Shown here piece by piece: positions 7,944 to 16,895 of a stretch of DNA of 64,000 nt. Below the pieces are notes generated by a model. It had not been told where the DNA came from, ran no database searches, and was given only the letters and a program-made list of their open reading frames with translations. This stretch comes from Streptomyces sp. NRRL S-37. GTDB lineage: Bacteria; Actinomycetota; Actinomycetes; Streptomycetales; Streptomycetaceae. How positions within the stretch are numbered: position 1 is the first letter of the stretch; every line of letters starts with the position of its first letter. The stretch covers positions 212,480-276,479 of the forward strand of contig NZ_JOIZ01000015.1 in NCBI RefSeq assembly GCF_000721605.1, given 5' to 3'. A program made the translations under genes and the position numbers.

Positions 7944-10900
7944 CTAGCTCAGCGGCTCGATACGGATGTCGCGGTAACGGACCTTGTTGCCGTGGTCCTG
8001 CAGCCGGATGGCTCCGGCCGCGGGGCCCTCGGCGATCCCGCCACCCGTCGGACTGTCGATGGTCACGTCGTCGTGGATCTTCTTGCCGTTCCACACCACG
8101 GTGACCCGCGCGTCCGACGTCTTGTTCCCTTCGGCGTCGTAGCGCGCCGCGTGGAAGACGATGTCGTACGACTGCCAGGTCTCGGGGGCCTTGGCGGCGT
8201 TCACATCGGGGGACTTCTTCAGATAGATCGCTCCCGCTTCATTGGTGTCGAGTGTGGTGTCGCCGTAGGAGTCCAGGATCTGGAGCTCGTAGCGGTCCTG
8301 GAGGTAGACGCCGCTGTTGGCGCGGTCCTGGCCCGTCACGTCCGGGGGGAGCTGGGGCAGCCAGTACTCCACGTGCAGCTTGAAGTCGTCGTAGCTGTTC
8401 TTGGTACGGATGTCCCCGCAGCAGACCTCCATGGCGCCGTCGGTGACCGGCCACTCGACCGGGCGTCCGTCGGTGTGCTGCCACCGGTCCAGGCCGTCGC
8501 CGTCGAAGAGGTCGACCGCCCTGCCGTGCCGGTCGACGCTGAGGAGGTCGAGGTTGACGTGGCCGGTGTCGCCCTCGTCGTACCGGTAGGCGACGCTGTT
8601 GTGCCCGGCCCGCAGTCTCAGGGCCTCGGTCTGTGTCGACCAGGTGTCCCAGTCACCGGTGCTGCGGAACTCGGTCTGCTTCACCTTCTTGCCGTTGACG
8701 TACAGGGAGAGGGACTTGGTGCCCCGGAACGGGTCCGGGCCGTTGGAGTAGCGCAGCCCCAGGTCGTACGTCCCGCTCCGGTCCACCTCGACGTCGAAGG
8801 TCGTCGTGGCGCCCTGGGTGCCGTACCGGTCGACGAAGCCGCTGCCGGAGTAGCCCCGGTGGTCGGTGTTGATGCCGGCCGCGCCGGTGAGGGCCGCCTC
8901 CTCGGCCTCGTACAGCGGGCCCTGTTCGGGCTGCTTGCCCGGCATGGCGTTGAGCGTGTACCAGGCTTCCGTGCTCCACAGGGTCTCGCCGGACGCCGAG
9001 CTGAACGGGCGCGGGGAGCGGAGGTGGACGACGCGGCCGGGCTTGAGTCCCTCGATGCCCAGGGTCACCTTCTTGCGGTCGCGCGACAGCTCGGCCGACG
9101 TCACCTTCAGGTTCTCCTCGGCGATCTTGGGGCCGCCGTAGTCGCGCGTCGGGGTGTAGCGCCACTGCTGGGCCTCGTAGTGGCTGACAAGGTTGTCAGC
9201 GGTCTCCTCGGAGAGCGGCTGGGTGTACCCCAGCTCGAAGCCGCCCTTCTTCACCCGCATGGCCTGGATGTCGAAGGTGTTGCCGCCGTTCGGCGTCAGC
9301 TTCTGGAGGCCGTACCTGAGCTTGCCCTCCTGGCCCCAGTTGCCGTCCGCGCCCAGACCGCCCGCGTAGATCGCGCCGTCGGGGCCCATGGTGATCCGGT
9401 TGACGCCGGCCTCGAGGCCCTGGGTGAAGCGGAAGACCGCGCCCTGGTACTGGCCCTTGACCTTCTCCAGGTAGGCGCGCTGGAGACCGCCGTAGGTGAC
9501 GTCGCCGAACAGCATCTGCCCCTTGAACCTGCCCTTGGTCAGGTAGAGCGGGTTGCTGGGCGAGTTGGCTATCTCGTTCTGCGGGAGCCAGAGCACCGGC
9601 TGGGTCACCGGCTCGGAGTCGAAGGGGCCCGCGGGGTTGGTGTAGTGGTTGAAGAAGCGGTCCTGCTTGATGTGGACCAGCTTCGACGAGGGGAGCCAGC
9701 CGCCCTGGTTGTCGGTGGCGAAGATGCCGCCGCCGGGGCCCCAGCCGATGCCGTTCGGGGTGCGCAGGCCGCCGGCGAGGTAACTCACCTTGCCGGTCTT
9801 CCTGTTGACCTTGATGGTCGCGCCCCGGCCCGGTGCGGGCTGCGGGTCCGTGGTGGCGCCGCCGTAGTTGATGGCGACGGACAGGTTCAGGTAGAAGTAG
9901 CCCTTGCTGTACAGCAGTCCGAAGGCGAACTCGTGGAAGTTGCCGCCGTAGGGCCAGGTGGCGATGGTCTTGGACTCGTCCATGAAGCCGTCGCCGTCGC
10001 TGTCGCCCAGCTCCGTCAGTTCGTGCTTCTGGGAGACGAAGATGGTGCCGTCGACGACCTTGAGGCCCATCGGTTCCTTGAGGCCCTCGGCGATCTTCGT
10101 GGCCTTCACCTTGTCCGGGCCGGTGGTGCCGGTGACCTCATCCATGACGTAGACCTCACCGGCGGTGTTGTCGGTGCCGCCCCAGGTGCTCACCACCAGC
10201 CGGCCGTCGGGCAGCCAGTCCATGCCGGTGACCTGCGGCTGGAAGCCCTCGGGGCGCAGGTCGGTGAGGGTGTGGTCGGGGCGCACCGAGTTCAGCGGGA
10301 GGCCGTCGCCCGGCGAGTCCCGGAAGCCCTCGCACTCCTTGCGGCCCGGTGCGGTGACGCGGACCACGCCGGCGTCGGTGCTCAGCGCCGAGTTCGGCAC
10401 CGTCGAGAATCCCTCGGCGCCCGGCGGCTGCCAGGCGAGGTTGAGCACCTGGTCGCCGCCGCGCTCGAAGTGGTCGATGCGCAACGAGTGGATGCCCTCG
10501 GTGAGCTGGACCGTGCCGTCCTTGGGTTCGGCGCCGTGCAGCCCGTCGTGGTCGATGACCAGCTGGTCGTCGATCAGCAGGCGTGAGCCGTCGTCGCTGG
10601 AGAGCCGGAAGGTGTACGAACCGTCGGCCGGCGCATGGACGTTGCCGGTGACCTGGGTGACGAAGTTGTCGTTGAATCCGCCGAAGTCACCGGTCGTGCT
10701 CCAGTCGACGGTCGGCATCAACTTGTCGACGTTGGGGGTCTGTCCGGGCTTGAGGGTGCAGATCTTCTCGAGCGGGACCTGCACGTCGAAGACGCGCAGG
10801 GTGACCCCGGGCTCCTGGGGCGGCACGTCCGCCTGCGCCGCGGAGCCCGGCCGGGCCGTCGCCAGGGGGGCTCCCCAGAGCCCGCCCGCGACGAACGCGC

Positions 10901-10955
10901 CGACGACCAGTCCTGTCAGGGATCTTCGGGCGCGCCGGTACAGCCGTGCGTCCAT
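7944..10955 (-). CDS. Secreted multidomain protein: PA14, sorbosone-dehydrogenase-like propeller, CBM, DUF1080
   Basis: A 1003-residue exported protein. ATG 10955 behind AGGAGGA starts a signal peptide (RRARR, hydrophobic core, ATARP near 34). In order it has a PA14 sugar-binding domain (about 70-190, SYTFRLSSDDGSRLLIDD) and a glucose/sorbosone-dehydrogenase-like beta-propeller (about 230-620, MDWLPDGRLVVSTWGG). These are followed by a carbohydrate-binding module 6/35-like segment (about 690-820, YEAEEAALTGAAG) and a C-terminal DUF1080 (3-keto-disaccharide hydrolase, concanavalin-like) domain (about 820-1003, LFDGDGLDRWQHTDG). The architecture points to extracellular oxidation or cleavage of a glycan. 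The palindromic site and promoter upstream suggest substrate control. The exact reaction is unknown. Confidence 0.85.
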   Translation of the reverse strand: MDARLYRRARRSLTGLVVGAFVAGGLWGAPLATARPGSAAQADVPPQEPGVTLRVFDVQVPLEKICTLKPGQTPNVDKLMPTVDWSTTGDFGGFNDNFVTQVTGNVHAPADGSYTFRLSSDDGSRLLIDDQLVIDHDGLHGAEPKDGTVQLTEGIHSLRIDHFERGGDQVLNLAWQPPGAEGFSTVPNSALSTDAGVVRVTAPGRKECEGFRDSPGDGLPLNSVRPDHTLTDLRPEGFQPQVTGMDWLPDGRLVVSTWGGTDNTAGEVYVMDEVTGTTGPDKVKATKIAEGLKEPMGLKVVDGTIFVSQKHELTELGDSDGDGFMDESKTIATWPYGGNFHEFAFGLLYSKGYFYLNLSVAINYGGATTDPQPAPGRGATIKVNRKTGKVSYLAGGLRTPNGIGWGPGGGIFATDNQGGWLPSSKLVHIKQDRFFNHYTNPAGPFDSEPVTQPVLWLPQNEIANSPSNPLYLTKGRFKGQMLFGDVTYGGLQRAYLEKVKGQYQGAVFRFTQGLEAGVNRITMGPDGAIYAGGLGADGNWGQEGKLRYGLQKLTPNGGNTFDIQAMRVKKGGFELGYTQPLSEETADNLVSHYEAQQWRYTPTRDYGGPKIAEENLKVTSAELSRDRKKVTLGIEGLKPGRVVHLRSPRPFSSASGETLWSTEAWYTLNAMPGKQPEQGPLYEAEEAALTGAAGINTDHRGYSGSGFVDRYGTQGATTTFDVEVDRSGTYDLGLRYSNGPDPFRGTKSLSLYVNGKKVKQTEFRSTGDWDTWSTQTEALRLRAGHNSVAYRYDEGDTGHVNLDLLSVDRHGRAVDLFDGDGLDRWQHTDGRPVEWPVTDGAMEVCCGDIRTKNSYDDFKLHVEYWLPQLPPDVTGQDRANSGVYLQDRYELQILDSYGDTTLDTNEAGAIYLKKSPDVNAAKAPETWQSYDIVFHAARYDAEGNKTSDARVTVVWNGKKIHDDVTIDSPTGGGIAEGPAAGAIRLQDHGNKVRYRDIRIEPLS

Positions 10956-11028
10956 GCTTCCTCCTGCTGTGTCGACCGGAGGGCCGGATGACTCCGGTGC
11001 CGAGTGGCGAAACGCCAGCGGTTGCGGC

Positions 11029-11058
11029 GACACGCTAGGAGACTTCTGCTCAACTCGT
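11029..11058 (-). promoter_or_regulatory. Possible promoter of the DUF1080 gene
   Basis: Read leftwards, TGGACG and TAGCGT are separated by 18 bp, with the -10 box about 75 bp before the start codon at 10955. The palindrome at 11062-11088 abuts the -35 side, the usual position for an operator or activator site. This is a weak motif match. Confidence 0.35.
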
Positions 11059-11061
11059 CCA

Positions 11062-11088
11062 GACTTTGTACTCGATGAGTTCAAAGTC
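11062..11088. promoter_or_regulatory. 27-bp nested palindrome, candidate operator
   Basis: GACTTTG and CAAAGTC (11062-11068, 11082-11088) surround a second palindrome, ACTC-GAT-GAGT, on the same centre. The site is A/T-richer than its surroundings. It lies between the end of the methyltransferase gene (11145) and the start of the DUF1080 gene (10955), beside the likely promoter of the latter. Operator function is inferred. It could instead fold as a terminator for the methyltransferase gene. Confidence 0.5.
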
Positions 11089-11144
11089 CTTCCGGTGGGC
11101 AGTATTCATCGACGTAATGGGTGCGTTGGGGAACCGGTGCGCGG

Positions 11145-11888
11145 TTACGGCGCGGTCGGGAGGCGGTAGACGGAGACGTGGGAGCGCGACTCGGCGGTGA
11201 ACGCAGCGCCGTCCCAGTCTGCGTGCCTGGACTCCAGCTCGAAACCGGCCAGTTGTGCCATGAGGTCGAGTTCGGCCGGCCAGATGTAGCGGTGCGGGCT
11301 GCGGAACAGTTCCGCCCGCCGGCTGTCGTCGAAATGGAAGTGGTGCGACACGACGTGCTGGCGCAGGGTGTCGTAGGTGTCCAGGCCGATGTACCCGGAC
11401 TCGGAGTGCCAGACCGTGGCCGTCTGACCCGGTGGGAGCTTGCGCAGTTCGGGGACCCAGAGTTCGATCACGAACCGCCCGCCGGGGACGAGGTGGCGGG
11501 CGGCGTTGCGGAAGCATTCGACCTGCTCGTCCTGGGTGAGCAGATTGGAGAGGGTGTTGAAGACGAGGTAGACCAGGGTGTACTCACCGGGGGCGGCGGT
11601 GGTCGCCATGTCGCCGATGATCACGGGGATCGTCGCCTCGTCGGCCTTGGTACGCAGTCGCTCCACCATCGGCGGGGACAACTCGATGCCGGTGACAGGC
11701 ACTCCGCGTTCGGCGAGCGGAACGGCCACCCGGCCCGTGCCGATGGCGAACTCGAGTGCCGCCCCCTTTCCCGCGAGCCGGGCGAGGCGGTCCACCGCCG
11801 GGTCCAGAACCTCGGGCGCGAACATGCCGGTGCCGGGCGTGTCATAGCGCCGGGCGGTGTCCGCGTCCCAGATCTCCTTCTGCTCCAT
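11145..11888 (-). CDS. Class I SAM-dependent methyltransferase
   Basis: A 247-residue Rossmann-fold methyltransferase. Motif I is ALEFAIGTGRVAVPLAERG (about 44-62), followed by the acidic SAM-ribose residue in VTGIELSPPM. The post-motif region VIIGDMATTAAPGEYTLVYLVFNTLSNL matches the plant/bacterial small-molecule methyltransferase type. The acceptor is unknown. Translation could begin at the GTG at 11891, but the ATG at 11888 is simpler. The gene lies just downstream (46 bp) of a second methyltransferase in the same direction and may be co-transcribed with it. Confidence 0.82.
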   Translation of the reverse strand: MEQKEIWDADTARRYDTPGTGMFAPEVLDPAVDRLARLAGKGAALEFAIGTGRVAVPLAERGVPVTGIELSPPMVERLRTKADEATIPVIIGDMATTAAPGEYTLVYLVFNTLSNLLTQDEQVECFRNAARHLVPGGRFVIELWVPELRKLPPGQTATVWHSESGYIGLDTYDTLRQHVVSHHFHFDDSRRAELFRSPHRYIWPAELDLMAQLAGFELESRHADWDGAAFTAESRSHVSVYRLPTAP

Positions 11889-11934
11889 CACACCAACGCT
11901 CGCCGCCGGCGCGGTAGATGTCCAGCGAATTACG

Positions 11935-12747
11935 TCAGGGCTTGCGGGCGAGACCGCCGTGCTCGCCGATGGGTTCCGGGGCGGGGGCGCCGCTGTCCGG
12001 GCGCCAGAGCGGGACCGAGACGACGCCGGGCTCGACGAGGTCCAGGCCCTCGAAGTACGCCGCGATCTGATCGATGGTCCGCAGGTTGTAGGGGACGGCG
12101 CCGCTCTCGTTATAAGCGTCCTGGGCCTGCTCGAAGCCGGGGTCGATGCCGCGCGAGCCGTCGTTGACGGAGAGGTAGCTGCCGGAGGGCAGGGCGGCCA
12201 TCAGCCGGGTGACGACGGAACGCGCCTGGTCGTAGTCGGCGATGTGGCCCAGGATGTTGCTGAGGATGAGGGCCGTGGGCCTCTTGAGGTCCAGCGTCTC
12301 GGCGGCGGCCTCCAGGATGCGGTCCGGGGCCAGGATGTCGGCGTCCACGTACGCGGTCGCCCCCTGGGAGGTGGAGTAGAGCAGGGCGCGGGCGTGGGCC
12401 AGGACCATCGGGTCGTTGTCGACGTAGACGATCCGGGACTCGGGGGCGATCCGCTGGGCGACCTGGTGGGTGTTGTCGGCCGTCGGCAGTCCGGTCCCGA
12501 TGTCCAGGAACTGCCGGATGCCCGCCTCGCCGGCCAGGTAGGTGATGGTGCGGCGCAGGAAGGCACGGCTGCTGCGGGCGATGGTGACGATGCCGGGGAA
12601 GACGGCGGTGTAGGCGTCACCGGCCTCCTCGTCGACGGGGTAGTTGTCCTTCCCGCCCAGCCAGTAGTTCCAGATCCGGGCCGAGTGCGGCACCGAGGTG
12701 TCGATCTCCTGCTGCGCTGATCCGGGCGCCGCGGCAGGGTCGGTCAT
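11935..12747 (-). CDS. SAM-dependent methyltransferase-like protein (DUF574 family)
   Basis: A 270-residue protein of the actinobacterial DUF574 family. Hallmarks are SARIWNYWLGGKDNYPVDEEAG (about 21-42), the SAM-binding FLDIGTGLPT (about 80-89) and VYVDNDPMVLAHARALL. Families of ten or more such paralogues occur in each Streptomyces genome, and their methyl acceptors remain undefined. The ATG at 12747 was chosen because it starts the conserved block. The longer frame upstream overlaps the next gene and is unsupported. It probably heads a two-gene unit with the methyltransferase gene at 11145-11888. Confidence 0.85.
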   Translation of the reverse strand: MTDPAAAPGSAQQEIDTSVPHSARIWNYWLGGKDNYPVDEEAGDAYTAVFPGIVTIARSSRAFLRRTITYLAGEAGIRQFLDIGTGLPTADNTHQVAQRIAPESRIVYVDNDPMVLAHARALLYSTSQGATAYVDADILAPDRILEAAAETLDLKRPTALILSNILGHIADYDQARSVVTRLMAALPSGSYLSVNDGSRGIDPGFEQAQDAYNESGAVPYNLRTIDQIAAYFEGLDLVEPGVVSVPLWRPDSGAPAPEPIGEHGGLARKP

Positions 12748-12809
12748 AGCTACCGTCCGTAGTCGTTCGGGGGCTGTTCTGGCCAACGCATAATCTACGG
12801 TCCCACAGC

Positions 12810-13286
12810 TCACCGGCGCAGGCTTGTCCGCGGGGTGCGGGACCGCTTCCGGCACGGATCAGCCGGTGACGCGGGTCCTTCGACGAAACGGGTGAGGTCT
12901 TCCGCCGCTCCGCGCGGCAGATCCGCGACGGCCTCCGCCGGCAGCGTCTCGATCACGTCGCGCAGCCGCACGGCCAGGTTCGGGAACACGGCCCAGGCCG
13001 GGGCCGGTGCCCTGACCACCGCGAGCAGCAGGTCCCCCTCGTAGAAGGTCGCGTCCAGCAGCGGCTCCTCCAGCAGCGGACGCACCGCGAGCGGCAGCAC
13101 GTACGGCAGGGCGATCCGTTGCCCGACGAGCATGCGCAGGTCCCCCGGGCGCAGTGCGCGCAGCGGCACGCGCCGCAGCCCGTGCACCGTGCGGATCAGG
13201 TGGGTCGCGTCGGCGTCCGGATCCTCCCAGCGGGGCGGATCCAGCTCGTCGAGCGTACGGTCGAGATGATGCAGCAGACGGTCCAT
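12810..13286 (-). CDS. CDI-immunity-like protein (contact-dependent inhibition immunity family)
   Basis: A 158-residue soluble protein. The central block (IRTVHGLRRVPLRALRPGDL, then LRMLVGQRIALPYVLPLA and LEEPLLDATFYEGDLLLAVV) is characteristic of the bacterial family annotated as contact-dependent growth inhibition immunity proteins. In that setting the protein would neutralise a delivered toxin. No toxin, secretion or adhesin gene accompanies it. It sits between pyruvate carboxylase and a methyltransferase, so it is an orphan. Its C-terminal 25 residues are basic and probably disordered. The family assignment is good, but the biological role here is unknown. Confidence 0.65.
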   Translation of the reverse strand: MDRLLHHLDRTLDELDPPRWEDPDADATHLIRTVHGLRRVPLRALRPGDLRMLVGQRIALPYVLPLAVRPLLEEPLLDATFYEGDLLLAVVRAPAPAWAVFPNLAVRLRDVIETLPAEAVADLPRGAAEDLTRFVEGPASPADPCRKRSRTPRTSLRR

Positions 13287-13329
13287 GACGGCATTCTCAG
13301 TGACCGGGCCGGCCGGGCCGGCTCCGGAA

Positions 13330-16300
13330 TCAGCCGAGTTCCACGATGAGGTCGCCGCCCTCCACCTGCTGAATGCGGTTGATGGCCACCCGGGTGACGG
13401 TGCCGGGCCTCGGGGCGGTGATCGCGGCCTCCATCTTCATCGCCTCGATCGTGGCCACCGTGGCGCCGGCCGCCACCTCGTCGCCCTCGGCGACCGCGAG
13501 GGTCACCACACCGGCGAACGGGGCCGCGACGTGGCCGGGGTCGGCGCGGTCGGCCTTCTCGGTGGCCGGGACGTCGGAGGCCGCCGCCCGGTCGCGGACC
13601 TGGATCGGCCGCAACTGGCCGTTCAAGGTGGACATCACGGCGCGCATGCCCCGCTCGTCGGCGTCGCCCACCGCCTGCAGTTCGATGAGCAGCCGCACAC
13701 CGGGGTCGAGGTCGACGCTGTACTCCGTGCCGGGGCGCAGCCCGTAGAAGAAGTCCTTGCTGTCCAGGACGCTGGTGTCGCCGAAGGTCTGGCGGTGCGT
13801 CTCGAACTCCCGGGTGGGGCCGGGGAAGAGAAGCCGGTTGAGGGTCGGCCGGCGGTCCTTCGCCAGGCCCGCGCGGTCGTCGGCGGTCAGCTCCCGGACG
13901 GGCTTGGGTTCGGCGCGGCCCCGCAGGGCCCTGCTGCGGAACGGCTCGGGCCAGCCGCCGGGCGGGGTGCCCAGCTCGCCGCGCAGGAAGCCGATGACGG
14001 AGTCCGGGATGTCGAACCGGTCGGGCTCCTCCTCGAAGTCCTCCGGGGCAACGCCCGCGCCCACCAGGTGCAGGGCCAGGTCGCCGACCACCTTCGACGA
14101 GGGGGTGACCTTCACCAGGCGGCCGAGCATCCGGTCGGCGGCGGCGTACATCGCCTCGATGTCCTCGAAGCGGTCGCCGAGGCCCAGCGCGATCGCCTGG
14201 GTGCGCAGGTTGGAGAGCTGCCCGCCGGGGATCTCGTGGTGGTAGACGCGGCCGGTCGGCGAGGCGAGGCCGGCCTCGAAGGGGGCGTAGACCTTGCGGA
14301 CGCTCTCCCAGTAGGGCTCCAGGTCGCCGACGGCCGTCAGGTCCAGTCCGGTGGGGTGCTCGGAGTGGTCGGTCGCGGCGACGATCGCCGACAGGGAGGG
14401 CTGGGAGGTGGTGCCCGCCATGGAGGCCACGGCTCCGTCGACCGCGTCCGCGCCGGCCTGGATCGCGGCGAGGTAGGTGGCGAGCTGGCCGCCGGCGGTG
14501 TCGTGGGTGTGCAGGTGGACCGGCAGATCGAACTCCCGGCGCAGGGCCGACACGAGGGTCGCCGCGGCGGGGGCGCGCAGCAGTCCGGCCATGTCCTTGA
14601 CGGCCAGGATGTGCGCGCCCGCCTCGACGATCCGCTCGGCCAGGCGCAGGTAGTAGTCGAGGGTGTAGAGCCGCTCGGACGGGTCGGACAGGTCGGCGGT
14701 GTAGCACAGGGCCACCTCGGCGACGGCCGTGCCGGTCTCCCGTACGGCGTCGATGGCGGGCCGCATCCGCGAGACGTCGTTGAGCGCGTCGAAGACGCGG
14801 AAGATGTCGATGCCGGTCGCCGCCGCCTCCTGCACGAAGGCGTCGGTCACCTCGGTCGGGTACGGGGTGTAGCCGACGGTGTTGCGGCCGCGCAGCAGCA
14901 TCTGGAGGCAGATGTTGGGCACGGCCTCCCGCAGCGCGGCCAGGCGCTCCCAGGGGTCCTCGGCGAGGAAGCGCAGGGCGACGTCGTACGTGGCGCCGCC
15001 CCAGCACTCCAGGGAGAGCAGCTGGGGCAGGGTGCGCGCCACCACGGGGGCGACGGCGAGCAGGTCCTTGGTGCGGACGCGGGTGGCGAGCAGCGACTGG
15101 TGGGCGTCGCGGAAGGTGGTGTCGGTGACGCCGGTGGCCGGCGCGTCGCGCAGCCGGCGGGCGAAGCCGTCGGGGCCGAGTTCGGCGAGCCGCTGCCTCG
15201 AGCCGGCCGGCGGTTCACCGGCGGGCAGCGGCGGCAGCTTGGTGAGCGGGTCGATGAGCCGGGGCCGTTCGCCGTGCGGCTTGTTCACCGTGACGTCGGC
15301 GAGGTAGGTGAGCAGCTTGGTGCCGCGGTCGGCGGAGTGGCGGGCGGTGAGCAGTTCCGGGCGCCGCTCGATGAAGGACGTGGTGACGTGTCCGGCCTGG
15401 AAGTCCGGATCGTCCAGGACCGCCTGGAGGAAGGGGATGTTGGTGGCGACGCCGCGGATGCGGAACTCGGCCACCGCGCGCCGGGCCCGGCCCACCGCGG
15501 CGCCGAAGTCCCGGCCCCGGCAGGTGAGTTTCACCAGCATCGAGTCGAAGTGGGCGCTGATCTCCGTACCGGCGTGGGTGGTTCCGCCGTCGAGGCGGAT
15601 GCCGGAGCCGCCGGGTGAGCGGTAGGCGCTGATGCGGCCGGTGTCGGGGCGGAAGCCGTTGGCGGGGTCCTCGGTGGTGATGCGGCACTGCAGCGCGGCG
15701 CCGCGCAGGGTGACGGTCTCCTGGGACAGGCCGAGGTCGGCGAGCGTCTCGCCGGCGGCGATGCGCAGCTGCGCCTGCACCAGGTCGACGTCGGTGACCT
15801 CCTCGGTCACCGTGTGCTCGACCTGGATGCGCGGGTTCATCTCGATGAAGACGTGGTTGCCGTCCCGGTCGAGGAGGAACTCCACCGTGCCGGCGTTGCG
15901 GTAGCCGATCCGCCGGGCGAAGTTCACCGCGTCGGCGCAGATGCGGTCGCGCAGTTCCGGGTCGAGGTTCGGCGCGGGCGCGAGTTCGATCACTTTCTGG
16001 TGGCGGCGCTGCACCGAGCAGTCCCGCTCGAACAGGTGGATGACGTCGCCCTGTCCGTCGGCGAGGATCTGCACCTCGATGTGGCGGGGTTCGACGACGG
16101 CCTTCTCCAGGAACACCGTGGGATCGCCGAACGCGGACGCCGCCTCCCGGGAGGCCGCCTCGACGGCCTCCCTGAGCCGGTCGGGGTCCTCGACGCGGCG
16201 CATGCCACGCCCGCCGCCGCCGGCGACCGCCTTGACGAACACGGGAAAGCCGATGCCGTCGGCGGCGCGGACGAGTTCGTCGACGTCGGTGGAGGGCGCC

Positions 16301-16704
16301 GAGGAGCCGAGCACCGGTACACCGGCCTCGCGGGCGGCGGCCACGGCGCGCGCCTTGTTGCCGGTCAGTTCCAGGATGCCGGCGCCGGGTCCGACGAAGG
16401 TGATGCCGGCCTCTTCGCAGGCCCTGGCCAGTTCGGGGTTCTCGGACAGGAATCCGTAGCCCGGGTAGACGGCGTCGGCGTCCGCGCGACGCGCGGCGCG
16501 GACGATCTCCTCGACGGAGAGGTAGGCCCGCACCGGATGTCCCGGCTCGCCGATCTCATACGCCTCGTCGGCCTTCAGGCGGTGCAGCGAGTTGCGGTCC
16601 TCGTGCGGGAAGACGGCAACGGTCCGGGCACCCAGTTCGTAGCCCGCGCGGAACGCCCGGATCGCGATCTCGCCGCGGTTGGCGACCAGCACCTTGCGGA
16701 ACAT
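13330..16704 (-). CDS. pyc: Pyruvate carboxylase
   Basis: A 1124-residue single-chain pyruvate carboxylase, which makes oxaloacetate from pyruvate, bicarbonate and ATP to refill the TCA cycle. It starts at ATG 16704 (MFRKVLVANRGEIAIR) behind GAAGGGATCG. Residues 1-450 are the biotin carboxylase (ATP-grasp loop GGGGRGMRR, catalytic EMNPRIQVEHTVTEE). Residues about 520-830 are the TIM-barrel carboxyltransferase (DTTFRDAHQSLLATRVR, VKDMAGLLRAP), and the C-terminal biotinyl domain carries the biotin-accepting lysine 1090 in EAMKM. Length and order match the alpha4 bacterial enzyme. It appears to be monocistronic. Confidence 0.97.
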   Translation of the reverse strand: MFRKVLVANRGEIAIRAFRAGYELGARTVAVFPHEDRNSLHRLKADEAYEIGEPGHPVRAYLSVEEIVRAARRADADAVYPGYGFLSENPELARACEEAGITFVGPGAGILELTGNKARAVAAAREAGVPVLGSSAPSTDVDELVRAADGIGFPVFVKAVAGGGGRGMRRVEDPDRLREAVEAASREAASAFGDPTVFLEKAVVEPRHIEVQILADGQGDVIHLFERDCSVQRRHQKVIELAPAPNLDPELRDRICADAVNFARRIGYRNAGTVEFLLDRDGNHVFIEMNPRIQVEHTVTEEVTDVDLVQAQLRIAAGETLADLGLSQETVTLRGAALQCRITTEDPANGFRPDTGRISAYRSPGGSGIRLDGGTTHAGTEISAHFDSMLVKLTCRGRDFGAAVGRARRAVAEFRIRGVATNIPFLQAVLDDPDFQAGHVTTSFIERRPELLTARHSADRGTKLLTYLADVTVNKPHGERPRLIDPLTKLPPLPAGEPPAGSRQRLAELGPDGFARRLRDAPATGVTDTTFRDAHQSLLATRVRTKDLLAVAPVVARTLPQLLSLECWGGATYDVALRFLAEDPWERLAALREAVPNICLQMLLRGRNTVGYTPYPTEVTDAFVQEAAATGIDIFRVFDALNDVSRMRPAIDAVRETGTAVAEVALCYTADLSDPSERLYTLDYYLRLAERIVEAGAHILAVKDMAGLLRAPAAATLVSALRREFDLPVHLHTHDTAGGQLATYLAAIQAGADAVDGAVASMAGTTSQPSLSAIVAATDHSEHPTGLDLTAVGDLEPYWESVRKVYAPFEAGLASPTGRVYHHEIPGGQLSNLRTQAIALGLGDRFEDIEAMYAAADRMLGRLVKVTPSSKVVGDLALHLVGAGVAPEDFEEEPDRFDIPDSVIGFLRGELGTPPGGWPEPFRSRALRGRAEPKPVRELTADDRAGLAKDRRPTLNRLLFPGPTREFETHRQTFGDTSVLDSKDFFYGLRPGTEYSVDLDPGVRLLIELQAVGDADERGMRAVMSTLNGQLRPIQVRDRAAASDVPATEKADRADPGHVAAPFAGVVTLAVAEGDEVAAGATVATIEAMKMEAAITAPRPGTVTRVAINRIQQVEGGDLIVELG

Positions 16705-16809
16705 GCTCGATCCCTTCAGCCTGCCGGTGACAAGAACCATCGTGTCGGTGGCGGGTCCGGTACGCCATGTGAGCCGGGCCACTCACCTCCGGCCCGCCGG
16801 CGGTGTGAG

Positions 16810-16843
16810 GGGCCGTGGAGGGAACGTCCCCCCTCCACGGCCC
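16810..16843 (-). terminator. 13-bp stem terminator
   Basis: Perfect 13-base arms (16810-16822 and 16831-16843) enclose an 8-base loop in the 191-bp space beyond the stop of the NmrA-type gene and before the pyruvate carboxylase start. It should end leftward transcription of the NmrA-type gene. Confidence 0.8.
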
Positions 16844-16895
16844 TCTGTCACCTTCCGTGATCCCTCACCGCGCCGGCGTCCGGTGCCCGCCGGCC

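Noticed and set aside
7593..10586. 997-codon open frame on the plus strand
   Set aside because: It is the antisense shadow of the secreted DUF1080 protein; composition is valine/glycine/arginine-rich and no family is recognisable.
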